64,000 nt of DNA, taken from NCBI RefSeq assembly GCF_000144405.1, contig NC_014371.1, positions 1,148,501-1,212,500 on the forward strand, read 5' to 3'. Both the position numbers and the translations under genes were made by a program. Of the stretch, positions 35,223-44,696 are shown piece by piece (position 1 is the first letter of the stretch; each line of letters opens with the position of its first letter). The notes under the pieces are model-generated. The model searched no databases, was not told where the DNA came from, and saw only the letters and a program-made list of their open reading frames with translations. The stretch is from Prevotella melaninogenica ATCC 25845. GTDB lineage: Bacteria > Bacteroidota > Bacteroidia > Bacteroidales > Bacteroidaceae.

Positions 35223-38200
35223 TTAGAAGTTAGCCTTCAAAGAGAAACCGAATGAACGTGAAGATGGCATATTGAAGCTCTCAAATGCGCCGAGACCATT
35301 CTGTGTAGACAGAGATACGTCTGGGTCTGTTGGTGCATCCTTATAGATGAAGAACAGGTTACGAGCGATGAATGAGAGGGTCAAGTTACGATTCATACCA
35401 AAGAGGTCACGGAAGGTGTAACCCAATGAAAGCTCACGAAGACGGAAGTTTGTTCCGTTGTAGAGATAGGTTGATGGGTTGCTTGATGCGCCCAATGCCT
35501 GATAATATGACTGGATAGGAACGATGCGACCGCTACCATCATTGAGTTCCATACCTGGTACGTTACCATAGTTGGTTGCAACGATGTTGTTACGCTCTGC
35601 GCTGAGACGAGCTGCCTCTGTACGCTCTGAAGCACCGATATAGTCAAGATAAGACTCTGTCAATGAGAGAACTTTACCACCGATACGACCGTTGATGAGG
35701 AATGAAAGCTGGAACTCCTTATAGTTAAAGGTATTGGTCCAACCCATCTGCCACTTAGAGTTCATGTTACCGAGGAAGCGGTCGTTTGAACCTGTCTTGT
35801 CGAATGTTGGCTCACCCTTAGCTGTCAATACGATATGACCATTTGCATCGCGCATGAAGTCGCCTGCATAGATGTCACCAATAGCACCACCCTTCTGGTA
35901 GATTACCTTTGCCTCACCTACAGTCTGCTGATACTTACGTGATGTTCCGTCCTTATCATAACCTGTCTCAAGAATCTTGTTGTCGTTGTATGAGAGGTTA
36001 TAAGAGGTACGCCAACGGAGGTCCTTACCGAACTTGAAGTCGTAGCCAACAGTTGTCTCGAAACCTGTGTTACGTACCTTTGCAGAGTTCAGCAACTCGG
36101 TGTTACCACCCAATGAGCCAAGCTCCATATAGAGGTGACGAACGATGGTGTTATAGAAGGTGAAGTCAAAACTTAAACGATTGTTCAAGAACAATGACTC
36201 GATACCTGTCTCGAATGAACCTGTCTCCTCTGGTACTGGTGAGAAGTCGAGCAACTTGTTACCTGACAATGCACCTGTCTGGAGGTTACGGCTCATCGCA
36301 CCGTATGCCTTATTAGGGATAGAGTTACCTACTGATGAGTAAGAAACACGATATTTCAAGAAGTTAAACCAGTCTGGCAACTTCACCAACTGACTTACGA
36401 TAGCATTGGCACCAACACCGAAGTAACCGTAGTTATCGGTATCAATCTTACCCAACTCCTTGAAGTAACGGAATGGACGATACCAGTCGCGACGATAAGA
36501 AGCATCGAAGTAAACGGTTTCTTTCCAACCTAACTGTGCTGTGAAGAGGTATGAGCGGTCCCAGTTTGAACTCTTTGAAGTGCTTGTTACGCCATAGCCA
36601 CCTGCGCTGGTCTCGAAGTAGTTAACCATTGTTGGGAGCTTACGCATAAGACGGTCGTAGTAAGTTGCAACGGCGTCTGTTCCCTTTGACTCGCCCTTGA
36701 TAGTATGACCTACATAACCTGCTGTTGCTGATACTGAGTAGTCACCAAAGGTCTTGTTATATGACAAGAGGTAGTCGGTATAGAACTCTGTTGTCTTCTC
36801 GTCTGAATCCCAAAGACGACCGTAGTCTTCCATAGATGCAGGGAGGAAGGTAGTAGCAAAGCGAGTTGCATGATTCTTGAAACGAATCTGGCTATAGTTG
36901 ACACGTGCTTGGAAAGTCAAACCATCATAGATGTCAACATTTGCTTGCAAGGTACCAAAGAGGCGGCTCTCCTTCTGCTGACTGTTACCCGAATTGATCA
37001 ACCAATATGGGTTGTTGTTAGGATGAGAGAGGTATGCCCACTCCTGCTGTGGACCAGTCAGAGTTGTGCGCTGACCAGCTGCCCAAGCGAAGTTTGATCC
37101 ATTGAGCTTGTAATATGAACCTGGATTTGACAACCACTTACCCTCAGCATTCATGTAATGGTCACGATAGTAATCCATATCAATGTTCTGAGGTGCGGTA
37201 TAGAGATGGTAGAGAGGGTTACCCACCGTACCACCACCAGGACGATTCTTTGTCTTTGACTCAGTATAGTTCATCGATGCATCAATATGCAAACGCTTGA
37301 AGAAGTTATAAGTCTGACGGAAGCTAATAGAGTTACGGTTGTATGAGTTGTTACGCATCATACCTGTTGCATGGCTGTTTGCCACTGACACATAGGTACG
37401 TGCTATATCTGTACCACCAGAAAGTGAGATTGAGTTATTTGTTGTAACACCCGTACGGAAGAAGTTGTCTACATCGTTACCTGCACGATTGCGGAGATAA
37501 ACATTATGACGACGTGCCATGATTGGATTGCCACTTGCGTCTGTACCAATCTGCTCCTCTGGATAACCTACCCAACGCTCGTCTAATGGAGTGCGTACCA
37601 CGAGGTCGTTGTCTGCACGGTCTGCGAGCTTACCGCCCCAGTTGTTCAATGACAATGCACCTGTTGTCTTGTCATAAGCTGCACCATAAGTCTTCTGAAT
37701 CTTTGGTGTCAACAATGGTGAGTCGAAGGTGATGTTTGAGGTTACGTTGATATCAACCTTACCCTCACGACCACGCTTGGTGGTAATCATCACAACACCA
37801 TTGGCAGCACGTGAACCGTAAAGCGCAGCAGCGTTAGCACCCTTGAGGACATTGATTGACTCGATATCGTCTGGGTTGATCAATGACAATGGGTCAGATC
37901 CCTCGGAAGTTCCAGTTGAGCCGAAACCCTCTGCGCCCATACCCTGCTGACCACGAATACCATTACTCATTGGTACACCGTCAACAACGATGAGTGGAGA
38001 ACTGTTACCGAGGATAGAACGGTTACCACGAAGAACAATCTTTGAAGCACCACCAGCACCACCAGCACTTGGCGTAATAGTGATACCAGCTACCTTACCT
38101 TCGAGTGAGTTAGCAGCGTTAGGATCCTGCACCTTCATGAGGTCCTCTGCCTTCACCTGCTGCGTTGCATAGGTGAGAGACTTTTCCTTACGCATAATAC

Positions 38201-38600
38201 CCATGGCGGTAACAACAACCTCGTTCATGGTGTTTGCCTCTTCCTTCAATGTCACGTCGATCGTACCCTTACCACCAACAGGGATGGTCTGTGCAGCATA
38301 ACCGATGTAAGAGAAGACGAGCTTCGCGTTTGCAGTGGTATTGAGGGTATAGTTACCATCAATATCCGTTACTGTGCCATTAGTGGTACCCTCAACAAGG
38401 ATAGTAGCACCAATGAGCGGTTCGCCGGTTGAGTCAACGACACGACCGGTCACTTTGTGATTACCATTCTGCTGTACTGCCTGTACTGCAGTGCTGGTGT
38501 TTGTACCCGCGTAGACACCTGTTGGTGCCAATGCTAATGATAGAGCAAAGGCAGCCGAGAAGTACAGATGCTTCTGCTTTGATTCTTTAAAGATTTTCAT
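35223..38600 (-). CDS. SusC/RagA-family TonB-linked outer-membrane transporter
   Basis: 1125 residues with a signal peptide (YFSAAFALSLALAPTGVYAG). A carboxypeptidase-regulatory-like domain follows (KVTGRVVDSTGEPLIGATIL, LVFSYIGYAAQTI), then the TonB-box-like region and plug (MNEVVVTAMGIMRKEKSLTY, SLEGKVAGITITPSAGGAGG, SPLIVVDGVPMSNG, SINVLKGANAAALYGSRAAN), and a 22-strand barrel ending MPSSRSFGFSLKANF. It transports oligosaccharide into the periplasm with its SusD partner. It is the first gene of the GH85 locus. Confidence 0.95.
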   Translation of the reverse strand: MKIFKESKQKHLYFSAAFALSLALAPTGVYAGTNTSTAVQAVQQNGNHKVTGRVVDSTGEPLIGATILVEGTTNGTVTDIDGNYTLNTTANAKLVFSYIGYAAQTIPVGGKGTIDVTLKEEANTMNEVVVTAMGIMRKEKSLTYATQQVKAEDLMKVQDPNAANSLEGKVAGITITPSAGGAGGASKIVLRGNRSILGNSSPLIVVDGVPMSNGIRGQQGMGAEGFGSTGTSEGSDPLSLINPDDIESINVLKGANAAALYGSRAANGVVMITTKRGREGKVDINVTSNITFDSPLLTPKIQKTYGAAYDKTTGALSLNNWGGKLADRADNDLVVRTPLDERWVGYPEEQIGTDASGNPIMARRHNVYLRNRAGNDVDNFFRTGVTTNNSISLSGGTDIARTYVSVANSHATGMMRNNSYNRNSISFRQTYNFFKRLHIDASMNYTESKTKNRPGGGTVGNPLYHLYTAPQNIDMDYYRDHYMNAEGKWLSNPGSYYKLNGSNFAWAAGQRTTLTGPQQEWAYLSHPNNNPYWLINSGNSQQKESRLFGTLQANVDIYDGLTFQARVNYSQIRFKNHATRFATTFLPASMEDYGRLWDSDEKTTEFYTDYLLSYNKTFGDYSVSATAGYVGHTIKGESKGTDAVATYYDRLMRKLPTMVNYFETSAGGYGVTSTSKSSNWDRSYLFTAQLGWKETVYFDASYRRDWYRPFRYFKELGKIDTDNYGYFGVGANAIVSQLVKLPDWFNFLKYRVSYSSVGNSIPNKAYGAMSRNLQTGALSGNKLLDFSPVPEETGSFETGIESLFLNNRLSFDFTFYNTIVRHLYMELGSLGGNTELLNSAKVRNTGFETTVGYDFKFGKDLRWRTSYNLSYNDNKILETGYDKDGTSRKYQQTVGEAKVIYQKGGAIGDIYAGDFMRDANGHIVLTAKGEPTFDKTGSNDRFLGNMNSKWQMGWTNTFNYKEFQLSFLINGRIGGKVLSLTESYLDYIGASERTEAARLSAERNNIVATNYGNVPGMELNDGSGRIVPIQSYYQALGASSNPSTYLYNGTNFRLRELSLGYTFRDLFGMNRNLTLSFIARNLFFIYKDAPTDPDVSLSTQNGLGAFESFNMPSSRSFGFSLKANF

Positions 38601-38931
38601 CAGGTTTAGGTTTTAAACTTTTATTTATTTATTTTCCTAATTTTGTTTCAATTGATTTTAGGTATTGTCAATATTCCATCTTGTTACACCTTATTATATA
38701 GTAAGGCATAGGTTATTTGGGACTTCTTGTTCGCTTTACTTAGGTTTTTAGGCTATAACTGTCTTGCAGTAGTCGAAGGCTTCACATTCCCTTTCCCACA
38801 ACTCGTTAACAAACAGTCATTTACACCTTTCTTCGTATTCCTTCTTTAAGATTGGTCTAATGACACCTATACTCCAAACAACTCAAATGCTAATAATACT
38901 TATGTTAACTTTAATATTTAACATTTATAAA

Positions 38932-39500
38932 CAGTTAGTAGACAAGTGAACGAGTAGACGAGTTGACAAGTTGCTTGTGAAAAAGACAGAGTAACAAGGT
39001 AAGTTGACGAGTTGACAAGTGAACGAGTAAACAAGTTGCTTGCAAAAAAAGACAGAGTAACATAGTAAGTGGACGAGTGAACGAGTAGACGGGTGAACGA
39101 GTTGATTGTATCAAAGACAAAGTAACATAATAAGTGGACAAGTGAACGAGTAGACAAGTAAACAAGTTGCTTGCGAAAAAGACAGAGTAACAAGGTAAGT
39201 GGAGGAGTTAGACAAGTTACTTGTAATAAAGAAGAAATTTGTTCTCATGTTACCATGTCTACTTCACAAGCAACTTGTTCACTTGTCTACTTGTCTACTT
39301 GTCAACTTGTCAACTTGTCAACCATATTACCATGTCTACTTCACAAGCAACTTGTTTACTTGTCTACTTGTCTACTTGTCAACCATATTACCATGTCTAC
39401 TTCACAAGCAACTTGTTCACTTGTCTACTTGTCTACTTGTCAACTTGTCAACCATATTACCATGTCTACTTCACAAGCAACTCGTTCACTTGTCTACCTG
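38932..39500. repeat. Large inverted array of ACTTGTC/GACAAGT octamers
   Basis: The left arm (38932-39225) has about four units of gacaagtgaacgagtaaac, aagttgcttgcgaaaaag, acagagtaacaaggtaagt. The right arm (39245-39500) has four units of accatgtctacttcacaag, caacttgttcacttgtcta, then runs of the octamer ACTTGTCT/ACTTGTCA. The arms are reverse complements of each other in pattern and meet near 39235. Open frames in it (rich in LVYLST) are artefacts of the 24-bp periodicity. The remainder of the 38601-39624 gap is the susC leader, without a recognisable -7 box. Confidence 0.9.
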
Positions 39501-39624
39501 AAAAGAAATTCGAAAACAGTATTTACATTTTGACTCTCACTAAGGGGGGCAGATTAAGCTAAGTGGGCTTTCTAAGATCTCAGCTGACTTAGTCATTTTT
39601 TCCATCAGTGACTAAGTTAAGTGA

Positions 39625-40593
39625 CTAAGATAATACACTTATATACTTCTGATTCCTACTATTGGGTTTATCAGGTATTGTCATCTCAAGAAATCCACCT
39701 TTTATCAATGGGTCAATATAGCGACTTTTAGCATTGTTACGATGTTTTAGTCCCAAATGGGTTATAATTTCAGTAAGACTTTTAGGCTGTTGGCATAAGG
39801 CAATAACCTCATTCATTACCTCTGCCGACTTAGTCACAGACTTAGTCACTTTTTCTCCATCAGTGACTAAGTTAAGTGACAAAGATGGCTGTATTGTCAC
39901 CTCGAAAGCAGTTACTTTACCGACATTGAAGATGGGGTCTGGATTTCCATTCTCCCTTAGCATATTTTTAACACGCTGAATACCACGGTTAAACATATTA
40001 ACATACTTCATACCACGCATAGCCTCTGCAATAATAGGATTACGATAATCATTTACCGTAGGGAAGTTTTCTGGACGAGCCTCCCCATATAAGCCTCCAG
40101 CATTGAGAATCTCTATACGATTGCTAAATTGATAAATTCTTATAGGCATATTTGATTGATAATCACGATGCATACAAGCATTCATCAGTAGCTCTCTAAG
40201 TGCGAGTTCTGGGTAGTTAAACACAATCTGTTCTCGTAGCATACTCACAGGCATTGGACGTGAAGTGACAATAGCATCTTTTACAAAACTCTCCAACTTA
40301 GGTAGTATCGAACATAGACTTCCCCGCATCTGCCTTTCGTTAAGAATTTCGCTTCCTGTATCTTCTCCTGCGAAATGCACATACTGAACATAACAGCCAT
40401 GAAGAAAGAAAGAGGCATTTATCCCAAAAAGCACAATGGCTGCATTCGTAGGACAGTCATGAACTATGTCATAAAGATGGATTGCTGCCAATTGCTCTTG
40501 CAAAGAGCGTTTATCCGTCTTAAGAATATCAGCATCTATTACCTGTGGAAGATATTCATATTTTATAAACTGAGTGTCAGAAAGACAGAATAT
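39625..40593 (-). pseudogene. Truncated AlbA_2-type ATP-binding transcriptional regulator-like gene
   Basis: The open frame runs from a stop at 40594 to 39625 with no ATG start; the only in-frame start is a TTG at 40503. It encodes the part that follows the AlbA_2 (Schlafen-like) domain in these proteins: AAIVLFGINASFFLHGCYVQ, ELALRELLMNACMHRDYQ, RIEILNAGGLYGEARPE, NPIIAEAMRGMKYVNMFNRG, then a C-terminal winged helix (SLTEIITHLGLKHRNNAKSR). The whole N-terminal about 150-residue domain is missing. A 38-bp segment coding for LVTDGEKVTKSV is partly duplicated just beyond the stop (39593-39630). It is probably a decaying remnant. Confidence 0.75.
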
Positions 40594-40828
40594 TCATTTG
40601 ATCAATCGAAGAAGACAGAATAATCAAGTTTTAAACAGAATAAACACATTTAGATTGAAAGAACTACAAATGACACGAATTGCAAGTTAAAGAACAGACA
40701 CACTAAGACAAAATGTACACAATAAACAAATGTTTTTACAGGGGGCTCGGTGATTACTTCCCGCCTTATGGAAGGCTCACCTTTTTGTCTAATTTTTTCA
40801 CAATCAGTTTTTGTAAAGGGCACAAATT

Positions 40829-40945
40829 ACGTTCGAATTAACGCCCACTTGGCTTGCAAAAGATGCCCTTTAAGGTCCTAACTAACGCCCTTTTGAAACC
40901 TTACTAAGCACCTTTAAAAACACATCATCACAACTAATTGAGAAT
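40829..40945 (-). repeat. Modular GGGC dispersed repeat, copy E
   Basis: On the minus strand: AAAGGTGCTTAGTAAGG, CAAAAGGGCGTTAGTTAGG, AAAGGGCATCTTTTGCAAG, CCAAGTGGGCGTTAATTCG. The distal part is replaced by TGTGCCCTTTAC. It lies downstream of the gene at 41366-42373. Confidence 0.82.
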
Positions 40946-41034
40946 AAAATACTTACAAAGACTCCGAAATAACACATTTTTATTCCTTTCCCCTACCCTT
41001 TCATTAACTAAAATGTAAAAGAAATTCGAATACA

Positions 41035-41220
41035 TACTGCGAATTTTTCTAATCATTATTGCAAAGTAATACCAACTACGAATTTCACTAATTACGCTAA
41101 ACTTATTGCTATATAATTCGTGTCATTCGCGTAATTCGCAGTCAACTTTTTGATTAGAACTACGAATTTCGCTAATTACGCTAATGTTTATTGTAATGTA
41201 ATTCATGTCATTCGCGAGAT
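41035..41220 (+). repeat. ATTCGCG-type element, tandem copies
   Basis: Two full units of actacgaatttcactaatt, acgctaa, tattg, aattcgtgtcattcgcg, preceded by a partial unit (tactgcgaatttttcta). The single unit at 20825-20893 is homologous. Confidence 0.75.
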
Positions 41221-41286
41221 TAGAAATATGTATATTTTTAATTATTACGGTATTGTTTCCGAATCGGGTTTAACGGAAAAACCACA

Positions 41287-41321
41287 AAAAAGCCTCCGAA
41301 GTAATGAATACTTCGGAGGCT
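41287..41321 (-). terminator. Intrinsic terminator of the GH18 polysaccharide-utilisation operon
   Basis: On the minus strand AGCCTCCGAAGTA pairs perfectly with TACTTCGGAGGCT, followed by TTTTTTG. It lies 45 nt after the stop of the last gene. Confidence 0.93.
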
Positions 41322-41365
41322 AAATCTGTATGCGCTACTATGAGCGGATAGAAGTTAACGCTTAC

Positions 41366-42373
41366 TTATAAGTTCCAATCAAGATACTCGTAAGCACCAA
41401 TCTCACCAATCAAGAAACGTGGGTTCTCACTTTCGTCAAAGCTCTGGAGGATTGTCAGCTTAACAAACTTACATGTTACTGGAGTATTAAATACAATTGG
41501 GAATGGAGTATCATCATCATAGGTTGAGGCTGCAGTGGCAGTACCCATGTTTGTCCATGTCTTACCGTCTAAGCTGGTAGCTACAGCCACCTTCTTCACA
41601 CCATATCCGTAGCTTGTGTAGTTGCAAAGGATACCAACACCAATCAGTTCCTTTGTGCTATTGAATGCCATTGTAAACTCTGGTTCATAATAGGTATATG
41701 AATACACATAGGTGTTGTTATCGCCATCATTCAACTTTGCTGCATTAGAACTGCTGAGTGTAGTTGACATCTGATATTCGTTCAAGGCAATCTGCTTGTC
41801 TGCATTGAGCGTACCAGATGCATTGATGTTATTGAAGGTGAAGTTAGTTGTAACCAATACCTTCGTGTTTGTCTTTGCTGTTTCAGCTCCATCAACACTC
41901 TTGATAACAACAGATGTAACGCCGTTCTTCAACATAGCCAAGTTCTTGAGGGCATCACCATTCACCAACTTAACGACGATTGGTTCAGAAACCTGCTGGC
42001 CCTTAGCGAAGGTTACAGATGTCTTGCTAAGGCTGATAGCGTCAGTGCTCATCACCTCTTCGCTACTATTTGCCTCAACACCATCAGATGTAGCAGCCAA
42101 TGTTACTGTTACATCCTTCTCTGCTGGAGAAGAGAGACGAACATAGAACTTTGCACTATCATTCGCCAAGGTAACAGTTGATGCAGACTTCTCACCAGCG
42201 AGCAACAACTTGTTGCCGTCACTGGTACCAGTATAGAGGTAAGCCTTTGCAGAGTAGTTCTCTTCTGCAGTTGGGTAGAGCGTGCTACCAACTTCTGGCT
42301 CGCTCTGACAAGATGCCAGTGTGGCAGCAACCAAAGAGGCTGCCAGCACTGACTTGAATACTTTTATTTTCAT
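41366..42373 (-). CDS. DUF1735-type surface glycan-binding lipoprotein with F5/8 type C-like domain
   Basis: 335 residues from the ATG at 42373 (lipid Cys22 in AATLASC). Residues about 35-180 have the BACON/DUF1735-like pattern (AKFYVRLSSPAEKDVTVTLA, ISLSKTSVTFAKGQQVSEPI). Residues about 190-330 look like a discoidin (F5/8 type C) fold: LNEYQMSTTLSSSNAAKLND, TYVYSYTYYEPEFTMAFNS, WTNMGTATAAS, FVKLTILQSFDESENPRFLI. It probably binds N-glycan at the cell surface, as do the equivalent lipoproteins in the Bacteroides thetaiotaomicron high-mannose locus around BT3983-BT3987. It is the last gene of the operon. Confidence 0.8.
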   Translation of the reverse strand: MKIKVFKSVLAASLVAATLASCQSEPEVGSTLYPTAEENYSAKAYLYTGTSDGNKLLLAGEKSASTVTLANDSAKFYVRLSSPAEKDVTVTLAATSDGVEANSSEEVMSTDAISLSKTSVTFAKGQQVSEPIVVKLVNGDALKNLAMLKNGVTSVVIKSVDGAETAKTNTKVLVTTNFTFNNINASGTLNADKQIALNEYQMSTTLSSSNAAKLNDGDNNTYVYSYTYYEPEFTMAFNSTKELIGVGILCNYTSYGYGVKKVAVATSLDGKTWTNMGTATAASTYDDDTPFPIVFNTPVTCKFVKLTILQSFDESENPRFLIGEIGAYEYLDWNL

Positions 42374-42392
42374 ATTTGAGTTTCCTTTTGAC

Positions 42393-43553
42393 TTATTTAC
42401 CATCGATTCTTACGTTCTGCTCCCAGGTTGGAACAGCTACACACTTACCGGTGTTGCCGTGGTCTGTTGCATCCTTGAAGGTATCGCCCTGACCCTCGTT
42501 GAGCTTCCAGTATGCCTCCAAGCCAGTGCTCTTAGCATCGCAAGCGTACATATTGTTAGCAATCTGAGCCTGTGTACGAGCCACTGTCCAGAAGCGTAAC
42601 TCGCTCACCTTCACGTTTGCCTTCAGATAATCAGTGTTACCGAAGTTGATTCGGTTGCTGAGGTTAGTTGCCTTACCAGGGAGGTCCATAGAGTTATCAA
42701 GTGCACCATTAACATAGAGGTAGAGCTTTGTACCTGTACAAACGAATGCGAGGTGATACCACTGGTTCTCGTTAAAGAGCTGCTTACTGTTCATCTGCGT
42801 ACCCTGAGTCTTAATCTGCAGACGGTTACCCTCGATAGGAGCATCACCGAAACGAGTATAAATCTCGCCACCATCATTACCCCATGCACCGAAGAGTGTC
42901 TGGTTGTTAAGTTCGCCAAGACCCTTACCGAGCTTGCTGATGTTCACGTTCATCTCGACAGTCCACTGTGAAAGGTCATAGGTCTGACGCATTGCGAAGT
43001 GGATGTTATGTGTAGCGTTAATGATTGGCACAGCCTGATAAACAACCTGATCGAGGATGTAAACCATTGAACTACCAGAGTTCAGGACGTCATACTTGCC
43101 ATCTTTACTCTTCAGACGAAGGGCAACAGCATACTTCTGACCGCTGTCCTTCAGTGCCTGTGTCAATGGGTTGATCGTCAGTGTCACATCAGAAGAAACC
43201 GACTTACCCTTCTCAATCTTCACCTCGTTAGAAGAGAGTGAGTAAAGACTTGCAGGCAGTGGCTTGTAAGAAGTCTCGTTACGCTGGTTGTATTCAGCGA
43301 GTGCCGTTGTATCACTTACCACCTCGAAGGTGTAGTCCTGTGTCGCGAGGTCAGAGAGACGCACGTTCACAGAAGAAGTGACAGCCGACGTACCGATAGT
43401 AATATTCTGACTTGAGTTACCATTAGTATTGGTCTGTGCGATATACGCCTGATTAGAAAGAGGCGAATATTCAGCATTCTCACAAGAAGCCAGCAGTGTC
43501 AGAGAAGCCATAGCTACGGCTCCGATGAAAAGCTTAGAAATATTGTATTTCAT
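42393..43553 (-). CDS. DUF1735-type surface glycan-binding lipoprotein with LamG domain
   Basis: 386 residues; lipoprotein signal (MASLTLLASC, lipid Cys24). The N-terminal DUF1735 part shows VNVRLSDLATQDYTFEVVSD, then LSSNEVKIEKGKSVSSDVTL. The C-terminal half is a concanavalin/LamG-type domain: FAMRQTYDLSQWTVEMNVNI, NQTLFGAWGNDGGEIYTRFG, WYHLAFVCTGTKLYLYVNGA, VSELRFWTVARTQAQIANNM. It likely captures or presents glycan to the GH18 enzyme encoded 16 nt upstream. A specific ligand cannot be read. Confidence 0.82.
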   Translation of the reverse strand: MKYNISKLFIGAVAMASLTLLASCENAEYSPLSNQAYIAQTNTNGNSSQNITIGTSAVTSSVNVRLSDLATQDYTFEVVSDTTALAEYNQRNETSYKPLPASLYSLSSNEVKIEKGKSVSSDVTLTINPLTQALKDSGQKYAVALRLKSKDGKYDVLNSGSSMVYILDQVVYQAVPIINATHNIHFAMRQTYDLSQWTVEMNVNISKLGKGLGELNNQTLFGAWGNDGGEIYTRFGDAPIEGNRLQIKTQGTQMNSKQLFNENQWYHLAFVCTGTKLYLYVNGALDNSMDLPGKATNLSNRINFGNTDYLKANVKVSELRFWTVARTQAQIANNMYACDAKSTGLEAYWKLNEGQGDTFKDATDHGNTGKCVAVPTWEQNVRIDGK

Positions 43554-43569
43554 AATTTGAATGTCTTGA

Positions 43570-44661
43570 TTATTGGATTGATGGATTCATAATCTGAATA
43601 GCCTTGCGCAAGAAAGGATAGTTGCCTGTCTGTCCAGATACTGTATACTCGTACTCCATGTGATAGGTTCCTACACCACCCTTACGATAGGTTACGCCAT
43701 TGTAAACAGGGTTCCAGTAAGCCATACCTAAGAGAGAAGGAAGGGTTGTACCATTGTCTAAGCGGAAGCTTACACCACCCTTACCAGCATAGTTCTCAAA
43801 GTTCTCGCAGACGATGAGCTTATTAGCCACCTGCTCTGGTGTGAGATACTGCTGGAAGTGAGTAGCCTGAGCAGTAAAGCGACTGTTCAGATCACTGTTA
43901 CCAGAAGAGCTATAAGCCTGAAGGATGAAGTAATTGAAGTATTCGCCATACTGAGCAGCCATAGCGTCAGGCTCACCATCGATAACGAACATCTTATCAG
44001 TACCAGACTTAGGACCGATGCGCTTGCCCATTGTCTTTACGAAAGCCTCCATCACCTTAGCGTTCTGCCAAAGCTCCTTATCGGTCTGGAAAGGCTGAGC
44101 ATATGAAGGTTCAGCATCGAGGTCGAAACCATCATAACCATACTTAGCGATAGTGTCGCAGATAGCATTTGCATACTTCTCAGTCGCTGCAATCTGTGAA
44201 GCCTCATCGTTGCCCCATCCCCAGAACTTATGACGCCACTCTTTCCATGTAAGGGTAGAGTCAGTATTGGTTGGAGTAATCTGGTCACCAATGTCAAATA
44301 CGAGACAGCTGATGAGCACCTTTGTACCCTTTGTCTTCTGAACAAAGCGGAGATCCTTCAGCATAGCCTCTGTTGGATTCTTCCAGTTTCCCCAAAGAGA
44401 AACGAAGTCTGTACTGTCAGGAAGACCTGCCAAAGAGTTCTCATGTGTAACACCAGTACCCGTCCAGTTACCGAACCAACCGAAAGCTACAGAGTGGTCA
44501 GTCTTCTTATAGTCGCGAAGTTGAGCATAGTAAGCCTCAGACTTATTTGTGTGAGTAAGGTCAGCTCCGTCCTTTGCCTCTGTCTCAGTCCAGTCGCTGC
44601 AGGCTGTGAAAGCCGTTGCAGCGCAGGCTGAAAGCAAGAATATCTTTATTAAATTCTTCAT
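43570..44661 (-). CDS. GH18 endo-beta-N-acetylglucosaminidase lipoprotein
   Basis: 363 residues; lipid Cys21 (AATAFTAC). A GH18 barrel of the endo-H/F and BT3987 type: VAFGWFGNWTG, FVSLWGNW, GTKVLISCLVFDIGDQITPT, and the catalytic DGxDxDxE motif YDGFDLDAEPSY (Asp177, Asp180, Asp182, Glu184), YFNYFILQAYSSSG, LIVCENFENYAGKGG, GMAYWNP. Such enzymes cleave the chitobiose core of N-glycans on glycoproteins at the cell surface. It is embedded between SusD and two DUF1735 lipoproteins, the same set of parts as BT3983-BT3987. The glycan class it prefers (high-mannose or complex) cannot be told here. Confidence 0.9.
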   Translation of the reverse strand: MKNLIKIFLLSACAATAFTACSDWTETEAKDGADLTHTNKSEAYYAQLRDYKKTDHSVAFGWFGNWTGTGVTHENSLAGLPDSTDFVSLWGNWKNPTEAMLKDLRFVQKTKGTKVLISCLVFDIGDQITPTNTDSTLTWKEWRHKFWGWGNDEASQIAATEKYANAICDTIAKYGYDGFDLDAEPSYAQPFQTDKELWQNAKVMEAFVKTMGKRIGPKSGTDKMFVIDGEPDAMAAQYGEYFNYFILQAYSSSGNSDLNSRFTAQATHFQQYLTPEQVANKLIVCENFENYAGKGGVSFRLDNGTTLPSLLGMAYWNPVYNGVTYRKGGVGTYHMEYEYTVSGQTGNYPFLRKAIQIMNPSIQ

Positions 44662-44696
44662 TTTTTATCGAATGTTTATTGTATGATAGATATCGT

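Noticed and set aside
38932..39500. Possible CRISPR array
   Set aside because: Repeat words are contiguous and short, with no unique spacers of constant length, the two arms are inverted, and there are no cas genes.
39171..39562. Three overlapping plus-strand frames of 100-120 residues rich in LVYLST and LPCLLHKQ, and two minus-strand frames at 38918-39193
   Set aside because: They are translations of the octamer array; three octamers make 24 bp, so frames stay open by periodicity. No start context or family similarity.
40594..40623. Continuation of the AlbA_2-type gene upstream
   Set aside because: A TGA at 40594-40596 closes the frame and the other frames show no AlbA_2-like sequence before 40700.
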